In this document: positions 1 to 8,339 of the stretch, piece by piece | Position numbering within the stretch: the first letter of the stretch is position 1 | Layout of the letters: each line of letters opens with the position of its first letter | Source: Spirochaetota bacterium | GTDB taxonomy: Bacteria > Spirochaetota > UBA12135 > COTS27 > JAFLEE01 | Direction: 5' to 3' | DNA length: 57,844 nt | Assembly (NCBI GenBank): GCA_017302015.1 | Contig: JAFLEE010000022.1 | Coordinates: forward strand, 4,558 to 62,401 | The notes under the pieces: model-generated | Databases searched by the model: none | Told to the model about the DNA's origin: nothing | What the model saw: only the letters and a program-made list of their open reading frames with translations | Made by a program: the position numbers and the translations under genes

Positions 1-504
1 GTCGATTTCTTGGCGGAAGGCCGCCGCAGCGGCCTCCTCGACGGGCGCGCCAAGTTCGTGCCCGAGGCCTTCGCCCGGCTCCCCGAGTCCCACCGCCAGC
101 AGACCGTCCATGGCCGCCTCATGACCCTTTCGCCGTGCGCGATGGTCTCGGAATTGGACCTCGCGTCCCTGCTCCAGGCCAAGGGCGCCGTGGCGGCGGG
201 CATCCTCATCCTCCTGAAGACGGCCGGGGTGGACGCGTCGGAGGTGAAGCGCCTCTACCTCGCCGGCGGGTTCGGCTTCCACCTGCGCCTGCGAAATGCC
301 ATCGCCTGCGGGCTGCTCCCCGGTTTTTCCGAGGGCCAGGTCGAGGTGATCGGCAACTCGTCCCTCGGCGGGGCCTACCTCGCCGCCCGCGACGCCTCCG
401 TCGCGGCGCGCATCGACGCCATCCGGCGGAAGACGGAGATCGTCGAACTCAACCTCGACCCCGATTTCGAGGACACCTACCTCGACCAATTGGGCCTGGA
501 TTAG
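1..504 (+). CDS. RACo-like ASKHA corrinoid-activation protein, C-terminal part
   Basis: The gene is cut by the left window edge; the frame is open from base 1 and ends with TAG at 504. The visible 167 residues contain the end of an ASKHA (actin/Hsp70-type ATPase) domain, with the motif LYLAGGFGFHLRLRNA followed by an IGNSSLGGAYLA segment. These are hallmarks of DUF4445/RACo proteins, which use ATP to reduce Co(II) corrinoid cofactors of methyltransferases. The family normally carries an N-terminal 2Fe-2S ferredoxin domain, which would lie outside the window. No corrinoid methyltransferase is visible here, so the partner lies upstream or elsewhere. The family call is recognised from motifs; the substrate protein is unknown. 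Confidence 0.8.
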   Translation, partial: VDFLAEGRRSGLLDGRAKFVPEAFARLPESHRQQTVHGRLMTLSPCAMVSELDLASLLQAKGAVAAGILILLKTAGVDASEVKRLYLAGGFGFHLRLRNAIACGLLPGFSEGQVEVIGNSSLGGAYLAARDASVAARIDAIRRKTEIVELNLDPDFEDTYLDQLGLD

Positions 505-621
505 CCCGAGGGAACCGGGCCCCGCCGGCCGCGGCGCGCCGACCGATGGCGCCCATGGGTTTGCCACTGGGCGACATGGCGGCCCGCGCCGCGCTTTGCG
601 ACAATGGGCGTGGAGCTCCGC

Positions 622-1680
622 ATGACGAATTTCTGCCGCCCTTGGATCGTTTCCGCCCTGCCTTGGCTGGTCTTCGGCTGCGGCGCCTTGCCGAACCCGA
701 CGGGTCCCGACTCGGTTTCAACCCGTGAGCTCCCATCGGTGATCGAAAAAATGGAACGCGCCCGGCCGGGCGTCTTCCCCGCTACCCAACCGGCCCCGGA
801 TGGGGCCCTCGGTCGAAATCGCAGCGACGGGCGCTATTCTTCCGTGCGCTGGCAATTGGATCTCCTCTCCCTGGCGGCCGGCGGGGTCGCCCGCAATGAC
901 GCCGAACCGGTCGAGGCGGGCCTGCGGGCCTTGGAATACGGGTTCCGCCACCAGATCGGGGGCGGGGGGTTCGATTTTTCTCCGATTCCGGGGATCTCCC
1001 AGGTTCCGACGGAGGCGGATCTCGCCAGCGCCGCCGCCTTTTTCCTGGCCAGCGCGGGCGCCTCGGTGTTTTTGCTCGATCGCTGCCCATGGGTCCAAAC
1101 CAACATCGGACTCCGCTCCCGAATCTCCGCCCTCGACCCGGGCTTGGCCGAGGCGCTTTCCTACCTGAAGGCCCGCGAGGCTCTTTTGATGGAGGCGGAT
1201 GCGAAGGCGCCCAATCGGCTTCTCTTCGATGCGATGGGCGCGCTGGCCCTTTCCCGTCACCTCTCTAATTCAGAGGGGATCGAACTCGCGCGGCGATTCG
1301 TCGAGAAAGCGTTGGCGCTCCAGGATCCCGCGGGATGGTTCAAAGAAGGGTCGGGCTATGATTCCAGTTACCAGGCCGTGGGGGCCTTGAACCTCTTCTA
1401 TACGGCGATGATGTGGCCGGAGGACCGATTCCAACAAGATCTCTTCGACGCCTTCTACCGCGGCGCCGCCTGGGAATGCGGACGGATCCTGCCTTCGGGG
1501 GAAGTCTCGACCTTCGGCAATTCCCGCGTCTTTCCGGGAGGGGAAAGCTTCCTCGGGGAGGGGAAGACCGTCGCCGCCCTATCGGTGGCCCAGTGCCTCT
1601 ACGCCGCGGGGGGCCTCTTCGGGGACTCCACGTTCAGCGCGTGGGCCGATCGGGTGGTCAAGTATTACTTTAAGAGGTAG
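622..1680 (+). CDS. Secreted lipoprotein with helical-toroid-like repeats
   Basis: This encodes 352 residues. I chose the ATG at 622 because GGAG lies 6 bases upstream and it gives a clean lipoprotein signal, MTNFCRPWIVSALPWLVFGC, with the lipobox LVFGC; an ATG at 604 is in frame but weaker. The body is helix-rich with repeated aromatic and alanine-rich segments, such as a GSGYDSSYQAVGALNLFY stretch near residue 245. This resembles the alpha/alpha-toroid folds of polysaccharide lyases and unsaturated glycosidases. I see no catalytic signature I can name. It converges on another secreted helical protein (1739-3034), which may have a related role. An envelope carbohydrate-processing function is inference. 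Confidence 0.6.
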   Translation: MTNFCRPWIVSALPWLVFGCGALPNPTGPDSVSTRELPSVIEKMERARPGVFPATQPAPDGALGRNRSDGRYSSVRWQLDLLSLAAGGVARNDAEPVEAGLRALEYGFRHQIGGGGFDFSPIPGISQVPTEADLASAAAFFLASAGASVFLLDRCPWVQTNIGLRSRISALDPGLAEALSYLKAREALLMEADAKAPNRLLFDAMGALALSRHLSNSEGIELARRFVEKALALQDPAGWFKEGSGYDSSYQAVGALNLFYTAMMWPEDRFQQDLFDAFYRGAAWECGRILPSGEVSTFGNSRVFPGGESFLGEGKTVAALSVAQCLYAAGGLFGDSTFSAWADRVVKYYFKR

Positions 1681-1738
1681 ATCCCGGTTATGGATGGGGC
1701 ATTGCCGCCCGGCCTGACGACGCCCCCCAGGGATCCGT

Positions 1739-3034
1739 TTAGCCCCTTCCGCGCCGGGAGAGGAACTCGAGGTAGAACCCCCACTCCAGCGGTCCGACCC
1801 CGCCTCGGCCGCTTCGGATCTCGCCGACCGCCATGCGCTCGAGGGCCGAAAGGGCCTCCTCCACGAAGCATCCCGCGAGATCCATCTCGGGGAGACCGGG
1901 GAGCATTTTGACGAGGAGCAGCGCTTCGAAGGCCGACGATTTATTGCAGATCCCCTTTTCGACGAAATCATGGTTGCGCGCGATGAGGGCGGCGCGGAGT
2001 GAGGCGAGGGCTTGGGGTCGGTCCGCATCCTCCGGCGGGAGGGCGGAGAGCAGGGAAGCCAGGCCGCGGACGATGATGTAATGGTAGACGGGTTTGGCGT
2101 TATGGGCGTCGGCCCATCGCCCCGCGCGGGGGCCCTCGAGCACCTGCCCCGGGTAGACCGAAAGCCGCATGCGCTCCTTGGCCGATTCGAGGTACTTCAC
2201 CTCGCCGGTGGCCCGGAAGGCCCGGCAGAGGAGGAAGGTCGTGAACGTGTTATAGTTCACGTTGGGCACGGCCGGCCTGCGGAGGGCCCACTCGGCGGCG
2301 GCGAGGGCCGCCTTGCGGTACTTCTCCTCGCCGCACGCCTCGTGGAGGTCGAAGAGGGCGACACCGCAGAGGCCGTTGTCGAATTGGAGGTCGCCGCGTC
2401 CGAGATCGTCGATGAGCCAACCGTTGGTGGCGATCAACGCCGCTTTTCCGGCCGCCTCGGCTTGGGCCAGGAACCGTTCGGCGACCTGGAACGCCCGGCT
2501 CCTGCCCCCCCGCACGGCGGGGAACGGGAAGACGCCCGTGCCGGCGCTCTCCTGGGCCCATAGGAGGAAATCGCCGGCGGCCTTCGCCTCGGCGAGGAGG
2601 AGGTCGGGATGCTCCGAGCCCGCCCGGCGCGCGGCGAGCAGGCCGCGGATGGCATCGGAGACTTCGCGCAGCGCGTGCTCGGTCCGAACGGGGTCGAGTC
2701 CGATGCGCCACCAGCGCATTTTCTGCAGGTACTTCAGCGCGATCCCGTAGGCCTTGGGCCGCTCCGCGGGGGTCAGCGGGGCGAAGTCGGCGGGAACCGC
2801 CGTGAAGGAGTCCGGTTCTTCCGGCTCTCCGGCCTGGTTCCCGAAACTCTTGAGGATGGCGCTCCAGGCCGTGCGGGCCGCCTGGAGATCCCTGTCGGCG
2901 AGGGCTCGGGACAATGCTTGCCCCTGATTTTCATTCATTTTAGGCGCCGCATCCAAGGCGACTGCGGTGACCATGATGAGGATAGCTAGGAAGCGCGCGG
3001 CTCGGAACGGAACGGGGGCATGAAAAGTTCCCAT
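1739..3034 (-). CDS. Secreted helical-repeat protein, unknown function
   Basis: This encodes 431 residues. The ATG at 3034 is preferred (GGAG 7 bases upstream); it starts a signal peptide with a hydrophobic core, ARFLAILIMVTAVALDAA. The mature part is alpha-helical and Trp/Tyr/Ala-rich, with an NGWLIDDLGRGDLQFDNG segment and a NVNYNTFTTFLLCRAFRATG segment that look like the inner helices of an alpha/alpha barrel or TPR-like solenoid. No catalytic motif is recognised. It lies tail to tail with the 622-1680 lipoprotein, 58 bases apart. Both are exported and of similar architecture, so a shared envelope or carbohydrate role is possible but unproven. Confidence 0.6.
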   Translation of the reverse strand: MGTFHAPVPFRAARFLAILIMVTAVALDAAPKMNENQGQALSRALADRDLQAARTAWSAILKSFGNQAGEPEEPDSFTAVPADFAPLTPAERPKAYGIALKYLQKMRWWRIGLDPVRTEHALREVSDAIRGLLAARRAGSEHPDLLLAEAKAAGDFLLWAQESAGTGVFPFPAVRGGRSRAFQVAERFLAQAEAAGKAALIATNGWLIDDLGRGDLQFDNGLCGVALFDLHEACGEEKYRKAALAAAEWALRRPAVPNVNYNTFTTFLLCRAFRATGEVKYLESAKERMRLSVYPGQVLEGPRAGRWADAHNAKPVYHYIIVRGLASLLSALPPEDADRPQALASLRAALIARNHDFVEKGICNKSSAFEALLLVKMLPGLPEMDLAGCFVEEALSALERMAVGEIRSGRGGVGPLEWGFYLEFLSRRGRG

Positions 3035-3170
3035 GGGGTCACTCCGTTGCGGGGGAGGTTCAGCGTGTGCCCGATGGCTCCCCGACAAGGGCAAAAGGTT
3101 ACCCTATCCGGGCCCCGGACGGGATGCGTGGGGGTTGGAAAGGCATGCCACCGGGAGGCGGGGACGGAAA

Positions 3171-3179
3171 TGCTAGAAT
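3171..3179 (+). promoter_or_regulatory. Extended -10 promoter of the AraC-type gene
   Basis: TGCTAGAAT (TG-n-TAGAAT) lies 21 bases before the ATG at 3200. The expected transcription start is near 3186, leaving a leader of about 14 bases. There is no convincing -35 at the right spacing, as is usual for extended -10 promoters. The same motif class recurs before several other genes in this window. Confidence 0.45.
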
Positions 3180-3199
3180 CGGGCCAGACGGGGCAATGA

Positions 3200-4168
3200 A
3201 TGGAAGAGCTCCCAGACCGCGAACCCAGGCCGGATGGAGGCCCCTTCCCGGAATCGCCCTCCGCGGGAGCGATCCTGGCCCGGTGCCGTTTCACGGTGGA
3301 TCCGGTCCGCTTCCTCGTGCGGCGGGCGAATTATGCCGATGCCCGACCGCTCACCAGCCCCGATTGGCGATGCTGGTATGTGGAAGCCGGCCGCGGCGAG
3401 GTCCGCGTGGGGACGAAGCGGCTCGTCGTCAGGCCCCGGGACCTCCTGATCATCCGGCCCGGCGACCGGGTACAGGGGCGAACCGGAACTTCCGCCCCGA
3501 GCCGCCATTATGTCGCGAATTGGAGCCCGCTCGATGCCCACTTCTTCCAGGCGCTGGATTTCCCGCCGCTTTGCCGCATGGAGGATGATTGGTCCGGCGA
3601 ACTCTTCTCCCGCGCCCACGCGGCCGAAGTCGCGCGGGCCCGAGGCGCGGCGGGCGACCGGACGCTGGGGCGGCTGGTCTTTCTTTTGGGCCTCTTCCAG
3701 GGTTTGGAGGCGCGTCATCTCATCCGCGTGAGGCGCGATTACGGGAAGGCGGAGGGTTATCGGCGGCTTCTGGGCCTACTCGAGCATCTCCAGGGGAACC
3801 TCAACCGAAAGTTCTCCCTGGCCGAACTCGGGGAGTTCGCCGGGTCGGACCGCACCACCGTCATCCGCTGGTTCCGGAAATATTTGAAGACGACCCCGGC
3901 GGATTGGTTCCGCCGCGAACGCTTGGAGCGCTCCCGGCATTTGCTCCACCAGGGGTTGACCATCCACGAAGTGTCCCGGCGATGCGGGTTTCCCGACCCG
4001 TTCACCTTCTCGAAAGCCTTCAAAGCATGTTTCCTCCGTTCGCCGACGGAATTCCTGAAAGAGAGCGCCCGAGATCTCCATGCCCTGACTTTCATCGATG
4101 GTCGCCCCGTGGATAGCCGCGAACCCCCCGCCAAATGGAAAGCGGAAGATTTTCATCCTAAAATGTAA
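3200..4168 (+). CDS. AraC-family transcriptional regulator
   Basis: This encodes 322 residues. The N-terminal 150 residues look like a cupin-type ligand-binding domain (beta-rich, WYVEAGRGEVRVG and DLLIIRPGDRV). The C-terminal part, about residues 190-295, is a double helix-turn-helix of the AraC/XylS type: FSLAELGEFAGSDRTTVIRW is the first HTH and TIHEVSRRCGFPDPFTFSKA the second, ending in the usual F-x-S-P-T-E-F motif. Such proteins bind DNA next to target promoters and respond to small molecules, often sugars. It lies 12 bases before the APC permease gene, so it probably shares a transcript with the transporter and may control it. The ligand is unknown. Confidence 0.9.
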   Translation: MEELPDREPRPDGGPFPESPSAGAILARCRFTVDPVRFLVRRANYADARPLTSPDWRCWYVEAGRGEVRVGTKRLVVRPRDLLIIRPGDRVQGRTGTSAPSRHYVANWSPLDAHFFQALDFPPLCRMEDDWSGELFSRAHAAEVARARGAAGDRTLGRLVFLLGLFQGLEARHLIRVRRDYGKAEGYRRLLGLLEHLQGNLNRKFSLAELGEFAGSDRTTVIRWFRKYLKTTPADWFRRERLERSRHLLHQGLTIHEVSRRCGFPDPFTFSKAFKACFLRSPTEFLKESARDLHALTFIDGRPVDSREPPAKWKAEDFHPKM

Positions 4169-4182
4169 GCTGAGGTTTACAT
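4163..4182. promoter_or_regulatory. Small inverted repeat between AraC gene and permease
   Basis: ATGTAA at 4163-4168 and TTACAT at 4177-4182 form a perfect 6-bp inverted repeat that spans the AraC stop codon and the permease start. The permease ribosome-binding site GAGG (4172-4175) lies in the loop, so pairing or a bound protein would hide it. This is a weak candidate for an operator or translational control element. Confidence 0.2.
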
Positions 4183-6034
4183 GAAAGCCGTCGTCATCGG
4201 TCTGACCTTGGCCGCGGTCATCGGCGCATTTTCCTGGCTTTTTACACGGAAAAACCTGCTCTCCTATTTCCGCGGGGGGCAATTATGGCTTACTTGGCTC
4301 GCCGTGGCGGTCATCTGCATGATGGACGAGCTCACGTCCATCTTCTACGCCCCAAGCGAGGCCTTCCGTTTCATCGGTTTACAATCCGTGGCGTTCATCG
4401 CCGTCACCTCCCTCCTGATGCGCTTCCTCTCCACGCGCTACGTGGAGATCGCCCAGATCCTGGAGCACCACGGGATCAAGGGCGGGGGGGTCTATTCCTT
4501 CTCCTATCTCGTGCTCGGGCCGACCTGGTCCTTCGTCGCCATCGCCTCCATCCTGGTCACCTACATCCTCACCGCCTGCCTGAGCGCGGTGAGCGCGGTG
4601 GAGAACGGCATGGCGTTCATCCACACGGCGCCGTGGATGGGGGTGGCCCTGCCGCTCATCATCATCTGGGGCATCGCGTTCCTCAATATCCTCGGGATCC
4701 AGCAGAACGCCCGGTTCACCTTCGGGGTGTACTTTCTCGTGGCCCTGGTGCTGCTGACCATGCTCGCGACCGGCCTCCAAGCCAGCACGGGGGCGCAGTG
4801 GAAACTCATCGGTGGCTCCTTCGTGGATTCGGCCAAGAACACCTGGAGCGGGGGCCTCTTCGGCGGCTTCGGGTTCGTCACGGCGTGCATCGCGGCGTGC
4901 ATCCTGGCCTATTCGGGGATCGAGTCGGTCATCCAGACCGCGGGCCTCGTGCGCACCTGGCGCGATATCCGCAAGGCCTACCTCTACCGCGCCGTCACCA
5001 TCGGACTCTTCACCCCGCTCGTGGCCGCCCTAGTGCTCACCAGCGGGATCGACGTGAAGACCCACGAGACCGACCTCATCACCGCCTACGCCGCCTCGCT
5101 CAACGGGCGCTTCTTCGGCGTGGTCGTGGGGCTCGTGGCGTGCATCGCCCTCATCATGGCCGTCAACACCGCCTTCATCGCCACCAGCGAACTCTTCGAG
5201 CGCATGGCCGAGCGCTACCGCTTCCACTGGATGATGGCGACCAACCGGTGGGATTCGCTCTGGCGCATGCACCTCATCAACGCCGTGCTCTTCTCGGCGG
5301 TGGTGGTCATCACCCAGGGCAGCCAGAAGATCCTCGCCGAGATGTACGCCCTCGGCCTCGTGGCCAGTTTCACCATCAATTTCGGGAGCCTGCTCCTCTA
5401 CCGTTTCCGCGAGGGCACCCGGGAGATCCGGGAATACCACACCAACCGCGTCGGGACGCTGGGCATCTTCGTGATCCTCGCGGGCTGCTTCGTCTACCTG
5501 GCCGTCACGCGCGCCTGGGGCCTGGGCCTCTGGGCCGTCGTCACCGTCGCCTTCGTCCTCGCGGGCCTCGTGGTCTCCAAGCGAAAGGCCATCCACGCCG
5601 AGCAGGTGCAGAAGGCCGACAGCCCCATGCTCATGGTCTTCAGCCTCGCCGAGCGGCCCGGCAAGGCCGTGCACGTCCATTTCCACCAGCCCCGCGACCG
5701 CACGGTGAAGACCGCGAAGACCGGCGTGCAGGATCTCTTCATCAGTTTCTTCTCCGCCAGGGCCCACGCCCCCGAGCGACTGGGCGAGAACCATTGGCGC
5801 TTCGTGCAGAACCCCCAGGGGCTCCCGGCGAGCATCACCGAGCTCCTCTATACCCTCGACTACGAGCTCCCCGACCGCAAGATCACCGTACATTTCGGCT
5901 GGCCCATGAGCAGTTGGCTCGACCGGCTCGGCACCATCACCATGGTCTTCGGCCTCATGCGCCTGCCCCGGCTGTTCCCAAGGTTCGACTTCGCCATCGA
6001 TTACAAGGGCGTGGCCCCGCCGAAGCAGGCGTAG
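4181..6034 (+). CDS. APC-superfamily amino acid/organic cation permease
   Basis: This encodes 617 residues with about 12 hydrophobic helices in the first 470 residues. It fits the amino acid-polyamine-organocation (APC) superfamily: an unwound first helix region (VICMMDELTSIFYAP), a VYSFSYLVLGP stretch, and a conserved ILAYSGIESVIQTAG segment in the helix 6 region. The last 140 residues are soluble and mixed alpha/beta, longer than a minimal transporter, so a cytoplasmic regulatory tail is likely. The ATG follows GAGG by 5 bases. The AraC-type regulator lies immediately upstream, suggesting inducible import of a compound sensed by that regulator. The substrate cannot be read from sequence. 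Confidence 0.85.
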   Translation: MKAVVIGLTLAAVIGAFSWLFTRKNLLSYFRGGQLWLTWLAVAVICMMDELTSIFYAPSEAFRFIGLQSVAFIAVTSLLMRFLSTRYVEIAQILEHHGIKGGGVYSFSYLVLGPTWSFVAIASILVTYILTACLSAVSAVENGMAFIHTAPWMGVALPLIIIWGIAFLNILGIQQNARFTFGVYFLVALVLLTMLATGLQASTGAQWKLIGGSFVDSAKNTWSGGLFGGFGFVTACIAACILAYSGIESVIQTAGLVRTWRDIRKAYLYRAVTIGLFTPLVAALVLTSGIDVKTHETDLITAYAASLNGRFFGVVVGLVACIALIMAVNTAFIATSELFERMAERYRFHWMMATNRWDSLWRMHLINAVLFSAVVVITQGSQKILAEMYALGLVASFTINFGSLLLYRFREGTREIREYHTNRVGTLGIFVILAGCFVYLAVTRAWGLGLWAVVTVAFVLAGLVVSKRKAIHAEQVQKADSPMLMVFSLAERPGKAVHVHFHQPRDRTVKTAKTGVQDLFISFFSARAHAPERLGENHWRFVQNPQGLPASITELLYTLDYELPDRKITVHFGWPMSSWLDRLGTITMVFGLMRLPRLFPRFDFAIDYKGVAPPKQA

Positions 6035-6113
6035 GGGGCCCTTAAGCTCCGGTTGGGGCGCACCGCGTCGCGCTGCGCCTCGGCGCCGGCATAGCGGCTC
6101 TGTCTACGGCCGC

Positions 6114-7430
6114 CTAAAAGGCCGCTTGGAAGATCGGGAGCAGGAATCGGGCCTCGCGGACCGCCACCGGCTCCGACGGGAGGGTTCGTCGGGCGCCTTG
6201 GAGCGATTCGCGCAGGGCCTTATTGAACTGGTTGGCGTAGATGAAGGGACCGCCGTAATTGGCGACGGCGGCGGTGAGGAAGAAGGCGCTCCCGATGGCG
6301 ATGATGCCCTCGTTGCTGTCGAGGCTCCCGAGGGTGGCGAAGGCGCTGCCCAGGACGATCCCGCCGAGGATCACGGCCCCGGCGACCCGGTCGCCCTGGA
6401 TCCAACTCCCCAATGAGAAGATGAAAAAATTGGCGGCGAAATACCCGGCCGGGGACATCTGCTTCTGCGACAAGAGCGTGAGGCGCGTGGTTTCGGGGAG
6501 GTGGCGGGCGAGGGTTTGGGCGGCGAGGCGCTGGTCTTCCTTCATGAATTGGCGGGATTTGATCATGGCCTCGAGGTTTCGCAATGCCTGGAGTTCTTCG
6601 AGGGCCGTGGATGGGCTCACCGCCGCCTTTGGGGCGCGGGAAATGGCGGCGGGGCGGGAGGGGGTAGTGCTCGTGTATTCCTGGCTCTTCCCATTGGCCG
6701 GCAGGTAGACGCGGTCGCCCTCTTTCACGTCGAGGGAGGAGGGCTTGACCGTGGAGAACTCGCCGGAGGGATCGACCCGAACCACCGTAAGTTCGCCGAG
6801 ATCCCGCGTTTCCCGGCCCATGAGTTCGCCGGTATTCTGGTTGACGATGGCCTTGCCGTAGCGGACGGACGGGAGTTTCTGCCCGGCGCGCACCCCGTCG
6901 TTTAGGCCCAGGTTCACCAGCCACGTGATCCCGTCGCTCTGCTTCATCAGGATGCCGAAGACCTGGGCGCGTTCGCCCAGGCGCGCGGCGAGCACGTTCA
7001 CGTTCTGGAGGATGTCTTCGACGGCGTCGACGGAGAATTTTTCGCCGAGTTCGACCTGGCCGCGCTCCACATCGATGAGATTGACGGCGATGATGTGCTT
7101 GGACCCGAGGCGCGTCACGCTGCCCGCGGCGATCTTCTGGACGTTGAGGAGATTTCCCAGTTTGACGGCGCAGGACTGCTCGGTGCACCCGCTCTGCTGG
7201 AGGGCCTGCTCCTTGAGCACCTGCTGCAATCGGGAGCGCTCCACCACCGTGAACTTGCGCAGGCTCACGAGTTCTTGGGCCAGCAGGTCGCTCACCGCCA
7301 GCGCGACCGAGGGGTCCACGCCCGCCTTGGCCTCCACGGGGAGCACGGCGATGCGGGTCTTTTCGGAGGGGAAAAGCGCGGAGAAACCGAGCGCGAGGAT
7401 GAAAAACGGCAGGCGGGGGAAGCGGATCAT
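6114..7430 (-). CDS. CsgG-domain lipoprotein-assembly-like protein with membrane C-terminus
   Basis: This encodes 438 residues. The start at 7430 has GGAG 8 bases upstream and begins a signal peptide (MIRFPRLPFFILALGFSALF) without a lipobox Cys. Residues about 20-170 match the CsgG/LpoB-type fold: TRIAVLPVEA, then AVSDLLAQEL, KFTVVERSRLQQVLKEQ and an AAGSVTRLG segment. These are the pattern of envelope proteins that sense or assemble outer-membrane components. The middle part resembles a beta domain (residues 175-240). Residues about 330-410 hold two or three hydrophobic segments (ANFFIFSLGSWIQGDR and following), like DUF5683-type membrane tails. The role is not clear; curli export is unlikely because no csgA, csgE or csgF neighbours are present. 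Confidence 0.7.
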   Translation of the reverse strand: MIRFPRLPFFILALGFSALFPSEKTRIAVLPVEAKAGVDPSVALAVSDLLAQELVSLRKFTVVERSRLQQVLKEQALQQSGCTEQSCAVKLGNLLNVQKIAAGSVTRLGSKHIIAVNLIDVERGQVELGEKFSVDAVEDILQNVNVLAARLGERAQVFGILMKQSDGITWLVNLGLNDGVRAGQKLPSVRYGKAIVNQNTGELMGRETRDLGELTVVRVDPSGEFSTVKPSSLDVKEGDRVYLPANGKSQEYTSTTPSRPAAISRAPKAAVSPSTALEELQALRNLEAMIKSRQFMKEDQRLAAQTLARHLPETTRLTLLSQKQMSPAGYFAANFFIFSLGSWIQGDRVAGAVILGGIVLGSAFATLGSLDSNEGIIAIGSAFFLTAAVANYGGPFIYANQFNKALRESLQGARRTLPSEPVAVREARFLLPIFQAAF

Positions 7431-7537
7431 GCGATGACCTCCAGGTCGGCGAAGCATACCTTGGGGGACCGCCCCAAGGCCACCCTCGCCTAAGCGGGCC
7501 CTCTCGGCCTGGACGGGTAACGCGGTTCGAAAACCGA

Positions 7538-7563
7538 AACGCCCCCGCGCGGGCGCAGGCGTC
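7538..7563 (-). terminator. Possible intrinsic terminator after the SpsF-like gene
   Basis: On the minus strand, downstream of the stop at 7566, a GC-rich hairpin (CGCCC paired with GGGCG) is followed by TTTCGGTTTTCG. The stem is short and the U-run is interrupted, so this is tentative. Confidence 0.3.
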
Positions 7564-7565
7564 GC

Positions 7566-8333
7566 TTACTTAGATTTTTTAGGTCGGGGTGGCGCCGTTT
7601 TCTTCGTTGGGGACGCCTTCGGTGCCTTCTTCGCGCCCGCGGCAACCGCAGGCGGTGCTTCGGCCGCGCCTTGGCGCAGGAACTTCATGGCGTCGAGGAG
7701 GCGGAGATAGCGGCGCGGCTTCACGTGGCCCACGATGGATTCGAAGCGGCGAAAATCTTCTTCGGTGTCGATGGTGACGCGCAGGTCCGACCCCTGGTAG
7801 GCTTCGGGCACGGGCATCGGCACGATCTCGAAGCGGCCTGGGTTCTTGTAGATGTAGCGGGTCACGTGCTCCCGGTCGTCGCTTTCGCGCCCGCCGGTCC
7901 AGGCGGCTTCCAGGGCCTGGCGGGAGATCACCTCGACCCCGGCGCCGTAGGGGAGTCCGACCGGATGGGTGAGGTCGGCCGCCATGGCGGCGTGCTTCTC
8001 GAGGCAGAGGGCCAGGCATTCCACGGAGGTGAGCGGGTTGTCGCCGGTGACGCGGATGATCGGGTCGGCCCCGTTGGCCCGGGCGGCCTCGGCGTAGCGA
8101 TCGAGCACGTCCTGCTCGCTGCCGGGGAAGAGTTGGACGGGGAACTCGCGGGTGAGCGGCTCGAAGCGCGGGGCGTCTTCCCGGGGCACGGCGAGCACCA
8201 CCGGGCATTTGGCGAACGAAAGGCGCTCGAGGAGCCATGCGATCATCGGCCGTCCGCCGGCCTCCCGAAGCACCTTCCCGGCCAGGCGCGTGGAGGAGAG
8301 CCGGGCTTGGATGATGATGACCGGGTGCTTCAT
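7566..8333 (-). CDS. SpsF-type cytidylyltransferase with basic Ala/Lys/Pro tail
   Basis: This encodes 255 residues. The first 210 are a nucleotidyltransferase (GT-A-like Rossmann) domain of the SpsF/NeuA-like family. They contain the characteristic start IIIQARLSSTRLAGKVL with QARxxSxRLxGK, a DVLDRYAEAA motif and IIRVTGDNPLTS. The family makes CMP- or other nucleotide-activated sugars for surface glycans. The last 40 residues are a low-complexity Ala/Lys/Pro-rich tail (AAGAKKAPKASPTKK and following) that is not part of the enzyme and resembles histone-H1-like or DNA/RNA-binding tails. A similar tail occurs on the methyltransferase at 30554-31339. It is separated from purB by 6 bases and is probably co-transcribed with purB and the M23 peptidase. 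Confidence 0.8.
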   Translation of the reverse strand: MKHPVIIIQARLSSTRLAGKVLREAGGRPMIAWLLERLSFAKCPVVLAVPREDAPRFEPLTREFPVQLFPGSEQDVLDRYAEAARANGADPIIRVTGDNPLTSVECLALCLEKHAAMAADLTHPVGLPYGAGVEVISRQALEAAWTGGRESDDREHVTRYIYKNPGRFEIVPMPVPEAYQGSDLRVTIDTEEDFRRFESIVGHVKPRRYLRLLDAMKFLRQGAAEAPPAVAAGAKKAPKASPTKKTAPPRPKKSK

Positions 8334-8339
8334 GGGGCC

